From positions 682,001-746,000 of the forward strand of contig NC_012586.1 in the NCBI RefSeq assembly GCF_000018545.1: DNA of 64,000 nucleotides, read 5' to 3'. How positions within the stretch are numbered: the stretch's first letter is position 1; the number at the start of each line of letters is the position of its first letter. The position numbers and the translations under genes were made by a program. This document shows positions 51,652 to 60,935 of this stretch, in pieces. This DNA comes from Sinorhizobium fredii NGR234. GTDB taxonomy: Bacteria; Pseudomonadota; Alphaproteobacteria; Rhizobiales; Rhizobiaceae. A model generated the notes under the pieces. The model did no database searches. It had not been told where the DNA came from and saw only the letters and a list, made by a program, of their open reading frames with translations.

Positions 51652-52652
51652 GCGGCCGTCTCCTTTTCGGCTTCGACGGCCCAGCAGCGCGTCACGTGGC
51701 CATCCGGATCAGGTTTGAGCGCCGGTTCGGATCGCATGCACCGGCCGGCGACGCCGTGCTGCGACGCCGCACTGCAACGCGGATGGAAGCGGCAGCCGCA
51801 GGTCAGTTCTCGCGCATGCGTCCCCGAGCCGGGGATCGACAGCAATTGCCCTCTCGGATCAGGAACGAGCAGCGAGCAGCGCATCAGTGCCTGCGTATAG
51901 GGGTGTTGCGGCGATTGAAGCACCGCCTTCGCCGGTCCCTCCTCGACGATCCGCCCGGCATACATCACCGCTACCCGGTCGGCGAGCGCCGCGACGACGG
52001 CGAGGTCGTGGGTGATGAGCAGCGTCGCCAGGTTGCGCTTGCGCCTCTCCTCGTCGATAAGCCGCAGGATCTGCGCCTGCACGGTGACGTCGAGCGCGGT
52101 CGTTGGCTCGTCCGCGATCAGCATATCCGGATCCCCGCTCAGGGCCGCCGCCATCATAACGCGCTGCGCCATGCCGCCGGAGAGTTCGTGCGAGAAGCAC
52201 CGCGCCCGCACCGCCGGATCCGGGATGCCAACGTCGCGCAGGAGATCGAGCACCCGGTCCATGGCCGCCCGTCGCCCGAGGCCACGATGCAGCCGCAGCG
52301 GTTCGGCAATCTGGGCGCCGACCCGCGAGGTCGGATCGAGCATCGCCTGTGGCTGCTGGAACAGCATCGCCATGCGGCCGCCGCGCAGCCGGTTCATCTG
52401 CCGGTCCGGCAGCGACAGGACGTCCTCGCCGTCGAAGCGGATGCGCCCGCCGGCAATCGCGCCGCCGGCCGGCAGCAGCCGCATGAGCGATAGCGCCGTC
52501 ATGCTCTTGCCCGAGCCCGATTCGCCGACGAGCGCCAGGACCTCGCCCCGGTCGAGCATCAGGCTGAGCCCGTCGATCACCGGCGTCGGCTGGCCGGGGA
52601 AGGCGACCGTGAGATCCTCGATCACCAGCAATGGTTCGTTCGTCTTATTCAT
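51648..52652 (-). CDS. Peptide/nickel-type ABC transporter ATPase (OppD/DppD-like)
   Basis: A 334-residue ATPase: Walker A LVGESGSGKSMTALSLM, Q-loop MLFQQPQAMLDPTSRVG, signature LSGGMAQRVMMAAALSG, Walker B LIADEPTTALDVTV, and C-terminal CGCRFHPRCSAASQHG. The ATG at 52652 overlaps the end of the permease gene by eight bases (ATGAATAA), which decides the start against a longer frame. Partner of the OppF-like ATPase. Confidence 0.92.
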   Translation of the reverse strand: MNKTNEPLLVIEDLTVAFPGQPTPVIDGLSLMLDRGEVLALVGESGSGKSMTALSLMRLLPAGGAIAGGRIRFDGEDVLSLPDRQMNRLRGGRMAMLFQQPQAMLDPTSRVGAQIAEPLRLHRGLGRRAAMDRVLDLLRDVGIPDPAVRARCFSHELSGGMAQRVMMAAALSGDPDMLIADEPTTALDVTVQAQILRLIDEERRKRNLATLLITHDLAVVAALADRVAVMYAGRIVEEGPAKAVLQSPQHPYTQALMRCSLLVPDPRGQLLSIPGSGTHARELTCGCRFHPRCSAASQHGVAGRCMRSEPALKPDPDGHVTRCWAVEAEKETAA

Positions 52653-53556
52653 CGCCCGAGTCTCCATCTCTGGCTTCGATCTCCAGCCCATGGCCGATCC
52701 AGGTGACGCTGAGCGCGGCCACGAAGATCGCCAGACCCGGCGCGATCATCAGGATCGGCAGCCGCTCGACATAGGGCTGTGCATCGGCGAGCATCAGCGC
52801 CCAGTCGGCCGCTGGCGGCTGTACGCCGAGCCCGAGGAAGGAGAGCGCTCCGACCGTGATCAGCTTGTGGCCGAAGCGCAGGAAGCTCACCGCCGCGATC
52901 GGACGGATGATGTTCGGAATGACGTGGCGAAGGATGATGAAGGACCGGCTGCAGCCCAGCACCTCCGCCGCCCGGATGTAGCCCTGAGCGTTGATCGCCA
53001 GGGTCAGCCCGCGGGCGAGCCGCGCAAACGGCGTCCAGCCGATGACCGTGAGCGAGGCGATCAGCGTCGCATAGCCCGGGCCGAAAATGGCCACGAGGAA
53101 GATCGCCACCACGACGTCCGGGATCGAGATCAGCACGTCGATGATCCGCATCGTGATCTCGTCGAGCAGACTGCCTTGGACGCGTCCGGCGACGACGCCG
53201 GTCAGCGTGCCGATGGCAAAGGACAAGAGAACGGTGATCATGGCGATGGTGACGGTGAAGCGACCGCCAACAAGGAGGCGGCTGAAGAGGTCGCGCCCGA
53301 GATGGTCCGTGCCCAGCCAGTGCTCGGCGCTCGGCGCAGACAGCCGTGCAACCAGGTTCTGCACCGCCGGATCATGAGGAACGATCCACGGCGCCAGGAT
53401 GAGCGTTATCACGAGCGCCACCAGGATCACGACCCCCGTGCGGAAGGTCCAATGGCGTCCGCGGAGGAACCGCCACAGCCGCAGCGCCGCCGGGTGCCTC
53501 GGCATCGGCAGAAGCGAGCTGGCAGCGACACCTTGTGAAGTGTTGTCAATGCGCAT
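52645..53556 (-). CDS. Peptide/nickel-type ABC transporter permease (DppC-like)
   Basis: A 303-residue inner-membrane permease of the OppC/DppC/NikC type. First helix VVILVALVITLILAPWIVPH is followed by HWLGTDHLGRDLFSRLLVGG (family signature), and the cytoplasmic loop YIRAAEVLGCSRSFIILRHV docks with the ATPases. It overlaps the DppB-like gene end by eleven bases. Confidence 0.92.
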   Translation of the reverse strand: MRIDNTSQGVAASSLLPMPRHPAALRLWRFLRGRHWTFRTGVVILVALVITLILAPWIVPHDPAVQNLVARLSAPSAEHWLGTDHLGRDLFSRLLVGGRFTVTIAMITVLLSFAIGTLTGVVAGRVQGSLLDEITMRIIDVLISIPDVVVAIFLVAIFGPGYATLIASLTVIGWTPFARLARGLTLAINAQGYIRAAEVLGCSRSFIILRHVIPNIIRPIAAVSFLRFGHKLITVGALSFLGLGVQPPAADWALMLADAQPYVERLPILMIAPGLAIFVAALSVTWIGHGLEIEARDGDSGDE

Positions 53557-54490
53557 GGCCGGACCTCACTGCCGGGTTGAGCGCGACATAGAGCATGTCG
53601 GCGATTGTGTTGATCAGGATCGACAGCGCCACGATGGCGACGAAACCGCCTTGCAGCATCGGGACGTCGCGATTGATGACAGCCTCATAGAGCAGCCGCC
53701 CCATGCCGGGGATGGCGAAGATGACCTCGATCACGACCGAGCCGCCGAGGAGCCCGGCAAGCCACAGCGCGAAGAAGGTGACGACCGGCAATGAGCCGTT
53801 TCGCAGGCCGTGGCGCATCACCGTCTGGCGCATGCTGAGGCCGCGGCTGCGCGCTGCGGTGATGTAAGGGGCTTGGAGCACATCCATCATCGCGGCCCGC
53901 GTCACCTGCGTGAAATAGGCCATCGGGCGCAGCGACAGCACCGTGGCCGGCAGCACGAGCGCAGTCCAACTCGTCCAGCCGGCCGACGGCAGCCATCCGA
54001 GGTAAAGCGCGAAAACGAGAATGCCCATCGGCGCCAGCCAGTATTCCGGCGTCGCCACGAAGGTCTGGACCATCAGCGTCGTGGCGCTGTCGACCGTCCC
54101 GCCCGGCCGCGTTGCCGCCAAGGTGCCCAGCGGTATGGCGACGGCAGCGGCAATGCCGAGCGCCGTCAGCGCCAAGGTTATCGACACGCCGAGCGCCCGC
54201 CCGATCTCGGAGGCAACGGGCCTGCCGCTCGCGAACGAATAGCCGAGATCTCCCTGGAGCGCCTGCCACAGCCAGGCGCCATATTGCACCGGCAGCGGCC
54301 GGTCGAGGCCTAAATGGACGCGCATCGCCTCAACGGCGGCAGGATCGACATCAAGATCGCGAACCCGAGACATCAGGATCGTCCGCACCGGATCGCCACC
54401 GCTTACATACGGCACGAGGAAAGCCAGAAGCGAGACGCCAAGAAGCATCAGGCCTAAGATCAAGAAACGTTGAAGCCACGTCGTCCACAT
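53546..54490 (-). CDS. Peptide/nickel-type ABC transporter permease (DppB-like)
   Basis: A 314-residue OppB/DppB/NikB-type permease: FLILGLMLLGVSLLAFLVPY start, HLGLDRPLPVQYGAWLWQAL and GDLGYSF signature, EAA-like loop YITAARSRGLSMRQTVMRHG, and C-terminal IEVIFAIPGMGRLLYEAVIN. First gene of the importer operon, which runs permease, permease, ATPase, ATPase, binding protein, and then an MFS gene. Confidence 0.92.
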   Translation of the reverse strand: MWTTWLQRFLILGLMLLGVSLLAFLVPYVSGGDPVRTILMSRVRDLDVDPAAVEAMRVHLGLDRPLPVQYGAWLWQALQGDLGYSFASGRPVASEIGRALGVSITLALTALGIAAAVAIPLGTLAATRPGGTVDSATTLMVQTFVATPEYWLAPMGILVFALYLGWLPSAGWTSWTALVLPATVLSLRPMAYFTQVTRAAMMDVLQAPYITAARSRGLSMRQTVMRHGLRNGSLPVVTFFALWLAGLLGGSVVIEVIFAIPGMGRLLYEAVINRDVPMLQGGFVAIVALSILINTIADMLYVALNPAVRSGHAH

Positions 54491-54930
54491 GCCCGTTCTC
54501 CCATTTTCGCGCCGCGGTTACGAGTCGCCTCGTCACTACAGGACGCCGTGCAGAGGGAGTCTAAGCTCCGCCGAGGCCCCACTCCTGCGGAGCTCGAACA
54601 AGATGCGGACATCTCAGTCCTCCCATTTCCGGCGAGCGCCTGCCCCCTCTGGCTTATTGCGCTCCCAACCCGGCTGGCTGTCGCAAAGGTCACACTGGAC
54701 CTTCGCTTCCGTTCATTCCTTCATCGCTCGTCACTTCGGTCAAACAGAGTGTACTGCATTTCAAAAAGACGAATATGCTAAATTAGGACCACTAAAAGCA
54801 TTTGTTATTGTTTCTAAGAACTTTTTCGAGAACTCCGGATATAGTCCAAATAAAAATGTCACAACGTCCCCGAGATATATTCACCGAGATACAAATTCTC
54901 ATAACGTCACCTGACGAGCTGTAGAAGAAT
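54491..54930. other. Intergenic region with an A+T-rich block, no gene seen
   Basis: This 440-base gap lies upstream of the importer operon and downstream of the multicopper oxidase gene. The part 54,750-54,920 is visibly A+T-rich compared with the flanks (runs such as TTTCAAAAAGACGAATATGC and CAAATAAAAATGTCACAACG), unlike the high-GC genes around it. Promoters for the leftward importer operon should lie in the left part. I see no protein with a recognisable family. Confidence 0.5.
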
Positions 54931-56421
54931 CTAGGTTTGATACTCGACCGCCGTCATCATTCCTCCGTTCATATGGTAGAGGTGGTGGCAGTGAAGCGCC
55001 CACTTGCCTGGGTTCACCGCATCGAAAGCGATTGTCACGCTACCCTGCGACGGCACGAGGACGGTGTCGCGCACCGCGCCCGGGAACCGCTTGCCGTTGA
55101 TGGCAACCACCTGAAAGTGATGGCCGTGCAGATGCATCGGGTGCGCCATCGTGGTGTGGTCACGGAAGGTGATCTCGACGCGCTCGCCCTCGGCCACCGG
55201 GAGCGGCGCATCCTCACCGTGCCTCTTGCCGTTCAGCATCCAGACATAACCGGGTGCCTCGGTGATGGTGACCGTGTGCTCGCGGTCGGCCGGACGTCCC
55301 GCCAGCGGCTGCGCAGCCCGTAATTTTCCTTCAAGCGCGAGCCCTACGGCGGCGGCGGCTTCGTCTGCATCTCCGCCGACGCGCTCTACGGCACCGGAGG
55401 CGGTGGCCAGTATGAAACCGGTGCGCGCACGCTCTCCCTCGCGGATGGCAAAGATCGGCCATGCGCCTTCGTTCTTCGGCAGGTCCAGCGCGATATCGAG
55501 GCGTTGCGCGATGGCGAATTCGAAACGCCGTCCGCGGACCGGCTCGACCGGCATTCCGTCGACCGCGATCAGGCGCCCCTCGAGCCCGCCAAGATCGATC
55601 CAGAAGTTTGTCGCAGCAGCGCCGTTGATCAGCCGCAGGCGCACCCGCCCACCGCGCTCCACCCGGAAGATTTCGGGATCGTCAAGCGTACGGTCATTGG
55701 CGAGGAAGGCGTCGTATTCGACATCGTTCAGGTGCGCACCTGCGGGCGCAGCCACGCCCCTTCCGCCGGAATGCCCGCCTGCGGCGGGCGCCGGAGCACC
55801 ATGACCCATCGCTGCGTGGCCCATTGCGGCATGGTCCGGCGCGGCCGGTGCCTGGGCAACCTGTTCAACACCCTGCAGGCCGGCCAGCACCTCAGCCGGA
55901 TCGCGGAACGTGAAATCGTGGAAGAGGACGACCACTTCCTGCACGTCTTCGCGAGCTTCGGCAGGGCCGCGCACGACAAGCGGCGCCGCCAGCAGGCGCT
56001 GTTCCTGCAGACCGTGATGGGAGTGCATCCAGTTGGTGCCGGCCCGGTTCAGCAGGAAGTCGTAGTTGTGCGCGCCGCCGGGGGAAAGCAGCGCCTGAGA
56101 GACATTCGGAACACCGTCTTGCTTCCACGGAGGGGTAAGGCCGTGCCAATGAATCAGCGTCTCCTCGTCGAGCCCGTTTTCCAACCGCACTTGGAACGGA
56201 CCGCCTGCCTCCGCGATAAGCCCGTGCGTGCCGTTAGCCTGCATCAGACCGTACACCGTGGCGGCCCGGCCGTTGACCTCTATCGTCCTGGTTCCGGCCC
56301 TGATCAAGGTTGCCGGCGTTGCGGAAGCGTGGCGCGCGGGGACCAGCAATGACGGACTGGCTACAGCCATACCGGCGGCGGCGCAGGAAGTGAGAAACTG
56401 ACGACGTGAGAAGTCTGGCAT
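54931..56421 (-). CDS. Multicopper oxidase (CueO-type), Tat-exported, second copy
   Basis: A 496-residue multicopper oxidase with Tat signal FSRRQFLTSCAAAGMAVAS. Copper motifs: TLIHWHGLTPP, NWMHSHHGLQEQ, AHPMHLHGHHFQVV and LHCHHLYHMNGGMM. A His/Met-rich insert PDHAAMGHAAMGHGAPAP in the middle recalls the Met-rich regulatory loop of CueO. It oxidises Cu(I) in the periplasm. GGAG six bases before ATG 56421 sets the start. Its gene ends the operon copA - flavoreductase - cueR. It is only a distant relative of the 35582-36931 oxidase. Confidence 0.93.
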   Translation of the reverse strand: MPDFSRRQFLTSCAAAGMAVASPSLLVPARHASATPATLIRAGTRTIEVNGRAATVYGLMQANGTHGLIAEAGGPFQVRLENGLDEETLIHWHGLTPPWKQDGVPNVSQALLSPGGAHNYDFLLNRAGTNWMHSHHGLQEQRLLAAPLVVRGPAEAREDVQEVVVLFHDFTFRDPAEVLAGLQGVEQVAQAPAAPDHAAMGHAAMGHGAPAPAAGGHSGGRGVAAPAGAHLNDVEYDAFLANDRTLDDPEIFRVERGGRVRLRLINGAAATNFWIDLGGLEGRLIAVDGMPVEPVRGRRFEFAIAQRLDIALDLPKNEGAWPIFAIREGERARTGFILATASGAVERVGGDADEAAAAVGLALEGKLRAAQPLAGRPADREHTVTITEAPGYVWMLNGKRHGEDAPLPVAEGERVEITFRDHTTMAHPMHLHGHHFQVVAINGKRFPGAVRDTVLVPSQGSVTIAFDAVNPGKWALHCHHLYHMNGGMMTAVEYQT

Positions 56422-56453
56422 TTTCGTCTCCAACTCTTTTCCCTAGCGGCCGC

Positions 56454-56927
56454 TCACAGGATTTCTTTCTTACGGCGCACGGGGTCGACACCGCCCGCCC
56501 CAAAGCGCGTAAGGTCCATGTGCCTGGCTTCAACCTCAATCGCGCCGGCCAAGTCCTCGAGGATCGGACACTCCGGGCGGTGGTCGCCATGACAATGTTC
56601 GGCCAGGTGTTTCAGTGCGTCTGTCATCGCCCGGAGTTCCTGGAGCTTGTGTTCCAGTTCCGCGATGTGCTGGCGGGCTATGCGCTTGACGTCTGCGCTG
56701 GCGCGATGGCCATCCGACCAAAGGGCCAGCAACTCGGTCAGTTGCGTCACGGAGAAGCCGAGATCCCGCGCCCGCCGGATAAAGCGCAGCTTGTGCACAT
56801 CCTTCTCGCAGTAGATGCGGTAGCCCGCCTCAGTCCTATGAGCGGCCGGAATGAGCCCGATCTCTTCATAGTAGCGGATCATCTTTGTGGAAACGCCCGA
56901 CTCTCGGGAAACATCACCAATATTCAT
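56454..56927 (-). CDS. cueR: Copper-responsive MerR-family regulator CueR/HmrR
   Basis: A 157-residue MerR-type activator: winged HTH MNIGDVSRESGVSTKMIRYY, a coiled-coil dimerisation helix (IARQHIAELEHKLQELRAM), and the Cu(I)-binding loop HCHGDHRPECPIL with Cys112 and Cys120, the same positions as the E. coli CueR ligands. It should activate promoters with the CTTGACCTTCC-type sites found at 39.2 and 60.6 kb. The start overlaps the stop of the flavoreductase gene (ATGA), so it is made as part of the operon it controls. Confidence 0.94.
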   Translation of the reverse strand: MNIGDVSRESGVSTKMIRYYEEIGLIPAAHRTEAGYRIYCEKDVHKLRFIRRARDLGFSVTQLTELLALWSDGHRASADVKRIARQHIAELEHKLQELRAMTDALKHLAEHCHGDHRPECPILEDLAGAIEVEARHMDLTRFGAGGVDPVRRKKEIL

Positions 56928-57967
56928 TTCACATCCTCCAGTTCCTGCTCCGGCTCGGCCGGTGCTTCAGGTGTGAAAAACACATCGACATGCAGATTTT
57001 CCGGCCTGAGCCCGCACTCGAGAAGGATCGGCGTCGCGCTGTCGGTCATTGCCGGCGGACCCGCCATATAGGCTTGCCAGCCATCGAGATCCTGCAGATC
57101 CTCCGCGATCGCCCGGGTAACCATGCCCGTCCGGTAACCAGCACACTGCTGGATCTGCGAAAGGACCGGGATAAAGGACAGGTTTGGATGGTGCTGGCAC
57201 AAGGTCCGGAAGTGGTCCACCAGGTAAAGGTCCCGCTCCTCGCGCACGCCGAAGTACAAGTGGATAGGCTGCCGGAATCCCTGGTTCAACGCCGTGTCCA
57301 CGATAGCCTTCATCGGCGCCATGCCGGACCCGCCGGCAATGGCCAATATCGGCCCCGTATGGCGCTGGCGCAGGAAAGCGCTCCCGAAGGGGCCGCGCAC
57401 CGTCACCTCGTCTCCGACGGCCAGCGTGCTGGCTACCCGTTCGCTTGCCGCTCCATTGGGGATGCGGCGTATGTGGAACTCGAGTTCCCTTTCGCCAGGC
57501 CGGTTTGCCATGGAATAGTCGCGCGTCGGCGCTCCCGGAAAGGAAAGCTGTGCATATTGCCCGGCGCTGAAGGAGAGCGGCAGGCCGCTTTCCGGCATAA
57601 TCCTCACACGCTTTATATCATGCGTGGCGTCGTCCAGCGAAATGACCTGTGCCTGAAACGTCTCAACCGAATGGTCCGCCCGGTCTTCCTCTCTGCCCAG
57701 CCAGGCGACCGTCGCGTCCGTCTTCGGCTGCGCCCGGCAGGCAAGGATCAGCCCGATAGCCCGCTCTTCGGGCGTCAGAGCGAAGGGCGTGTGCGGCAAC
57801 AAGTCAACCTCACCTGTTATCAGGCGCGACTTGCAAGAGCCGCAGCGACCTGAGCGGCAGCCGTGAGGATAGGCGATACCCTGCTCCAGGGCAGCCTCGA
57901 GGATGGTGCGCTCGTCCGCTACAGCAATCTCCCGGTCCGCCTGACGGATATGGACTGACTTTCCCAC
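56924..57967 (-). CDS. 2Fe-2S ferredoxin-NAD(P)H flavoreductase in the copper operon
   Basis: A 347-residue electron-transfer protein. The N-terminal plant-type 2Fe-2S domain has ligands in YPHGCRSGRCGSCKSRLI and ILACRA. The FAD domain has R-x-Y-S as APTRDYSMANRP, and the NAD(P)H domain has ILAIAGGSGMAPMKAIVD and WQAYMAGPPAMTDSATPILL. The fold matches phenol-hydroxylase or CDP-glucoseen reductase components. GTG 57967, six bases after GAGGAGG, is the likely start. It lies between copA and cueR in a coupled operon without any oxygenase, so a role in copper redox chemistry is an open possibility. Confidence 0.9.
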   Translation of the reverse strand: MGKSVHIRQADREIAVADERTILEAALEQGIAYPHGCRSGRCGSCKSRLITGEVDLLPHTPFALTPEERAIGLILACRAQPKTDATVAWLGREEDRADHSVETFQAQVISLDDATHDIKRVRIMPESGLPLSFSAGQYAQLSFPGAPTRDYSMANRPGERELEFHIRRIPNGAASERVASTLAVGDEVTVRGPFGSAFLRQRHTGPILAIAGGSGMAPMKAIVDTALNQGFRQPIHLYFGVREERDLYLVDHFRTLCQHHPNLSFIPVLSQIQQCAGYRTGMVTRAIAEDLQDLDGWQAYMAGPPAMTDSATPILLECGLRPENLHVDVFFTPEAPAEPEQELEDVK

Positions 57968-57989
57968 GAGTACCTCCTCCTCACCATTG

Positions 57990-60512
57990 CTATTGCGCTG
58001 CCGCCAGGCGGCCATTCAAGTCAGTCTGCACCGCATCAAATTTCATGGGAGCCCGGAAGCGCTTGAGCCGCAGCGCGTTGCCCAAGACAAAAACACTGGA
58101 CAGCGCCATCGCGCCGGCTGCGATCATGGGCGAGAGCAGCAGCCCATAGGCGGGAAACAGCGCGCCGGCCGCAACGGGTACTAGTACCGTGTTATAGGCG
58201 AAGGCCCAGAACAGGTTCTCCTTGATATTGCGGATCGTCGCCTTCGAAAGGGCGATGGCATTCGGCACCCCGCGCAAATCGCCGGACATCAGCACGACGT
58301 TTGCACTTTCGATGGCCACGTCGGTCCCCGTGCCGATAGCAATGCCGACATCAGCGGCCGCCAAAGCAGGGGCATCGTTGATGCCGTCCCCCACGAACGC
58401 CACCTTGCGGTCACCGGCGCGCAAGTTTTCCAGAGCCTGAACTTTTCCGTCTGGAAGCACCTCGGCCACCACCTCGTCGATCTTCAGCCGGCGAGCAATC
58501 GCCTCGGCGGTCTTTCGGTTATCGCCGGTGATCATCGCAACTCTAAGCCCGAGCTTGTGCAGCGTGTTGACGGCCTCGATGGTTGTCTGCTTGATCGGGT
58601 CCGATACGGCGATCACCGCGGCGATCTTGCCGTCGATGGCTGCGAACAGCGGGCTCTTGCCCTCATCGCCAAGCCGATTCACTTCGCCTGCGAAGGCGGA
58701 GACATCGAGGCCGAGCTTTGTCATCAGCCGGTCAGCACCGACCTGGACAGTACGCCCCCCCACCTGCGCCTTGGCGCCGAATCCGGGGATAGCGTCGAAC
58801 CCTTCCACTTCAGGCAGAGTAAGACCTGCACGGTTCGCCGCCGCGATGATGGCTTCTCCGATGGGGTGCTCCGACCGCGTTTCGACGGCGGCCACAGCGG
58901 CGAGCACCTCCTCCCTGTCGAACCCCCCGGCGGGGATGAGATCCGTGAGTTCGGGACGGCCCTTGGTCAGGGTGCCTGTCTTGTCCACGGCGATTACATC
59001 AGCGCTTTTAAGCGTTTGGAGCGCCTCGCCCTTGCGGAAGAGAATACCCATTTCGGCGGCACGACCCATACCGACCATGATCGAGGTTGGAGTAGCAAGG
59101 CCCATCGCGCACGGGCAGGCGATGATGAGGACGGCCACCGCGTTAACGAGTGCGAAACTGAGTGCCGGCGTCGGACCAAAGAAAAGCCAGACGACGAAGG
59201 TGGCGGCGGCTGCCAGCATCACTGCCGGAACGAACCATGCCGTGACCTTGTCGACAAGCGCCTGGATCGGCAACTTGGCGCCCTGTGCCTGCTCAACCAT
59301 TCGGATGATCTGGGCGAGCACCGTATCGGCGCCGACCTTGGTGGCGCGGAAGGTGAAGGCGCCTGTCTTATTAATCGTGCCGCCGACCACGCTCGCCCCC
59401 AAGCCCTTTGCAACGGGCACGGGCTCTCCGGTGATCATCGATTCGTCGACATAGGACGAACCGTCCACCACCTCGCCATCGACTGGCACCTTGTCGCCCG
59501 GGCGCACGAGAATGAGGTCCCCCATCTGCACCTGATCGAGCGGGACCTCGACAGTCTCGCCATCGCGCACAACTCTGGCAGCCTTGGCCTGCAGGCCAAC
59601 GAGGCGCTTGATCGCCTCGGACGTGCGGCCCTTGGCGCGGTTTTCCAGATAGCGGCCGAGCAGGATGAGGGTCACGATCACTGCAGCGGCCTCGTAATAA
59701 ATATTGGCCGTGCCGTTGGGTAGGATCGACGATGCGAAGGTGGCGACGACGGAGTAGCTCCATGCCGCAGCCGTGCCGAGCGCCACGAGGCTGTTCATGT
59801 CGGGGGCCCCACGCAAGAGAGCGGGCACGCCCTTGCGGAAGAAGCGGAGGCCGGGTCCGAAGAGCACGATCGTCGCCAGCAGGAACTGCAAATACCAGCT
59901 CTCCTGCATGCCAATACTGGTCATGACGAAATCATGGATCGCCGGCACGAAATGCGAGCCCATTTCAAGCACGAAAACGGGAAGCGTCAACACGGCCGAG
60001 ACGCTCAAGGCGCGCGCGAGACTGCGCGCCTCGCGCTCGCGAGCCTCTGCCTGTACATCCTCGGGGTTTTCGGCCGCGACTGCCCGGGCGGTGTAACCCG
60101 CCCGCTCAACGGCCGTCATCAGGTCGTGGACACTGGCAGCGCCGCTGACCACACGCAGGAAGGCCCTCTCGGTGGCAAGGTTCATCGCGGCGTCGAGGAC
60201 ACCCGGCACCCGTTTTAGCGCCGCTTCAATGCGATTGACGCAGGAGGCGCACGTAGCGCCCTCGACTGCGAGTTCTATGCTGTCCGTTCTCGTGGAATAG
60301 CCGGCGTTCTGAACCGCCTTTAAAATGGCACCCAAATCGGCCGGGCCTGTGAACGCCACATCGGCGCGCTCCGTCGCCAGGTTCACGGCGGCGGACTTCA
60401 CGCCAGGTACGGTTCGAATAGCCTTCTCGATTCGATTGACGCAGGAAGCGCAGCTCATTCCTTCGACATAGATGCCGAGAAGAGCAGGATCTGTAGCAGT
60501 CGCCGGGCTCAT
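57990..60512 (-). CDS. copA: Cu(I)-exporting P-type ATPase CopA with two HMA domains
   Basis: An 840-residue P1B-1 ATPase. There are two HMA domains, with [20 protein letters not shown] near residue 18 and [20 protein letters not shown] near residue 85. Pump motifs follow: [13 protein letters not shown] in [53 protein letters not shown] and [13 protein letters not shown]. Sensor residues [10 protein letters not shown] and [19 protein letters not shown] fit Cu(I). GGAGGA precedes ATG 60512, and a CueR-type promoter lies 30-60 bases upstream. It pumps cytoplasmic Cu(I) into the periplasm, where the operon's multicopper oxidase can oxidise it. Confidence 0.95.
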   Translation of the reverse strand: MSPATATDPALLGIYVEGMSCASCVNRIEKAIRTVPGVKSAAVNLATERADVAFTGPADLGAILKAVQNAGYSTRTDSIELAVEGATCASCVNRIEAALKRVPGVLDAAMNLATERAFLRVVSGAASVHDLMTAVERAGYTARAVAAENPEDVQAEAREREARSLARALSVSAVLTLPVFVLEMGSHFVPAIHDFVMTSIGMQESWYLQFLLATIVLFGPGLRFFRKGVPALLRGAPDMNSLVALGTAAAWSYSVVATFASSILPNGTANIYYEAAAVIVTLILLGRYLENRAKGRTSEAIKRLVGLQAKAARVVRDGETVEVPLDQVQMGDLILVRPGDKVPVDGEVVDGSSYVDESMITGEPVPVAKGLGASVVGGTINKTGAFTFRATKVGADTVLAQIIRMVEQAQGAKLPIQALVDKVTAWFVPAVMLAAAATFVVWLFFGPTPALSFALVNAVAVLIIACPCAMGLATPTSIMVGMGRAAEMGILFRKGEALQTLKSADVIAVDKTGTLTKGRPELTDLIPAGGFDREEVLAAVAAVETRSEHPIGEAIIAAANRAGLTLPEVEGFDAIPGFGAKAQVGGRTVQVGADRLMTKLGLDVSAFAGEVNRLGDEGKSPLFAAIDGKIAAVIAVSDPIKQTTIEAVNTLHKLGLRVAMITGDNRKTAEAIARRLKIDEVVAEVLPDGKVQALENLRAGDRKVAFVGDGINDAPALAAADVGIAIGTGTDVAIESANVVLMSGDLRGVPNAIALSKATIRNIKENLFWAFAYNTVLVPVAAGALFPAYGLLLSPMIAAGAMALSSVFVLGNALRLKRFRAPMKFDAVQTDLNGRLAAAQ

Positions 60513-60542
60513 ATTGCTCCTCCGAAAAATCGACTGCATCTA

Positions 60543-60573
60543 TTTGTGGGGCTTACAACGGTCGGAAGGTCAA
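60543..60573 (-). promoter_or_regulatory. CueR-type promoter of copA
   Basis: Minus strand: -35 TTGACC (60573-60568), then TTCCGACCGTTGTAAGCCC as a 19-base spacer with the CueR dyad, and a weak -10 (CACAAA or ACAAAT). The start codon of copA lies about 30 bases further. It shares the divergent region with the chaperone promoter at 60621-60651. Confidence 0.8.
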
Positions 60574-60620
60574 GCCCCAAAACAAAATTTATTTCGGCCG
60601 CGTAAAGGCGAAAAAAGCTC

Positions 60621-60651
60621 TTGACCTTCCAACCGTTGGAGACGGCAGGAT
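60621..60651 (+). promoter_or_regulatory. CueR-type promoter of the HMA chaperone gene
   Basis: -35 TTGACC (60621-60626), a 19-base spacer TTCCAACCGTTGGAGACGG with the near-perfect dyad CCAACCGTTGG, and -10 CAGGAT (60646-60651). The length and sequence are those of a MerR/CueR-activated promoter. The chaperone start lies 36 bases on. Confidence 0.85.
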
Positions 60652-60686
60652 GCGCCTGCATCAATCATAACCAGGAGATGAATTTC

Positions 60687-60935
60687 ATGTGCGGAGAACA
60701 TCAGCATCATGCTTCCAGCTCTAGCGAACCTGCCGTTTCGGGGGTCCGCTTCAAGGTAGCGGACATGACCTGCGACCATTGCGCGGGTACCATACGCAAG
60801 GCCTTCGCGACGACCATGCCGGGGACCGAAATCTCTATTGATCTGGCCTCTCGGGAGGTCACTGTAGCAGGAGACGCGGCCGCAGCCGCAGAGACCCTTC
60901 GGACAGCCGGATACGAGCCCCAGCCGATCGGCTGA
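60687..60935 (+). CDS. HMA-domain copper chaperone (CopZ-like)
   Basis: An 82-residue cytoplasmic protein: a His-containing leader MCGEHQHHASSSSEPAVSGV followed by one HMA domain, RFKVADMTCDHCAGTIRKAF with the Cu(I) Cys pair, ending LRTAGYEPQPIG. AGGAG nine bases before ATG 60687 fits; an ATG at 60678 is in frame. It should deliver Cu(I) to the N-terminal domains of CopA, encoded divergently, and both promoters carry CueR sites. Confidence 0.92.
   Translation: MCGEHQHHASSSSEPAVSGVRFKVADMTCDHCAGTIRKAFATTMPGTEISIDLASREVTVAGDAAAAAETLRTAGYEPQPIG

Noticed and set aside
58557..59723. A 388-codon plus-strand frame opposite copA
   Set aside because: Antisense to the conserved ATPase core; no start signal or motif.
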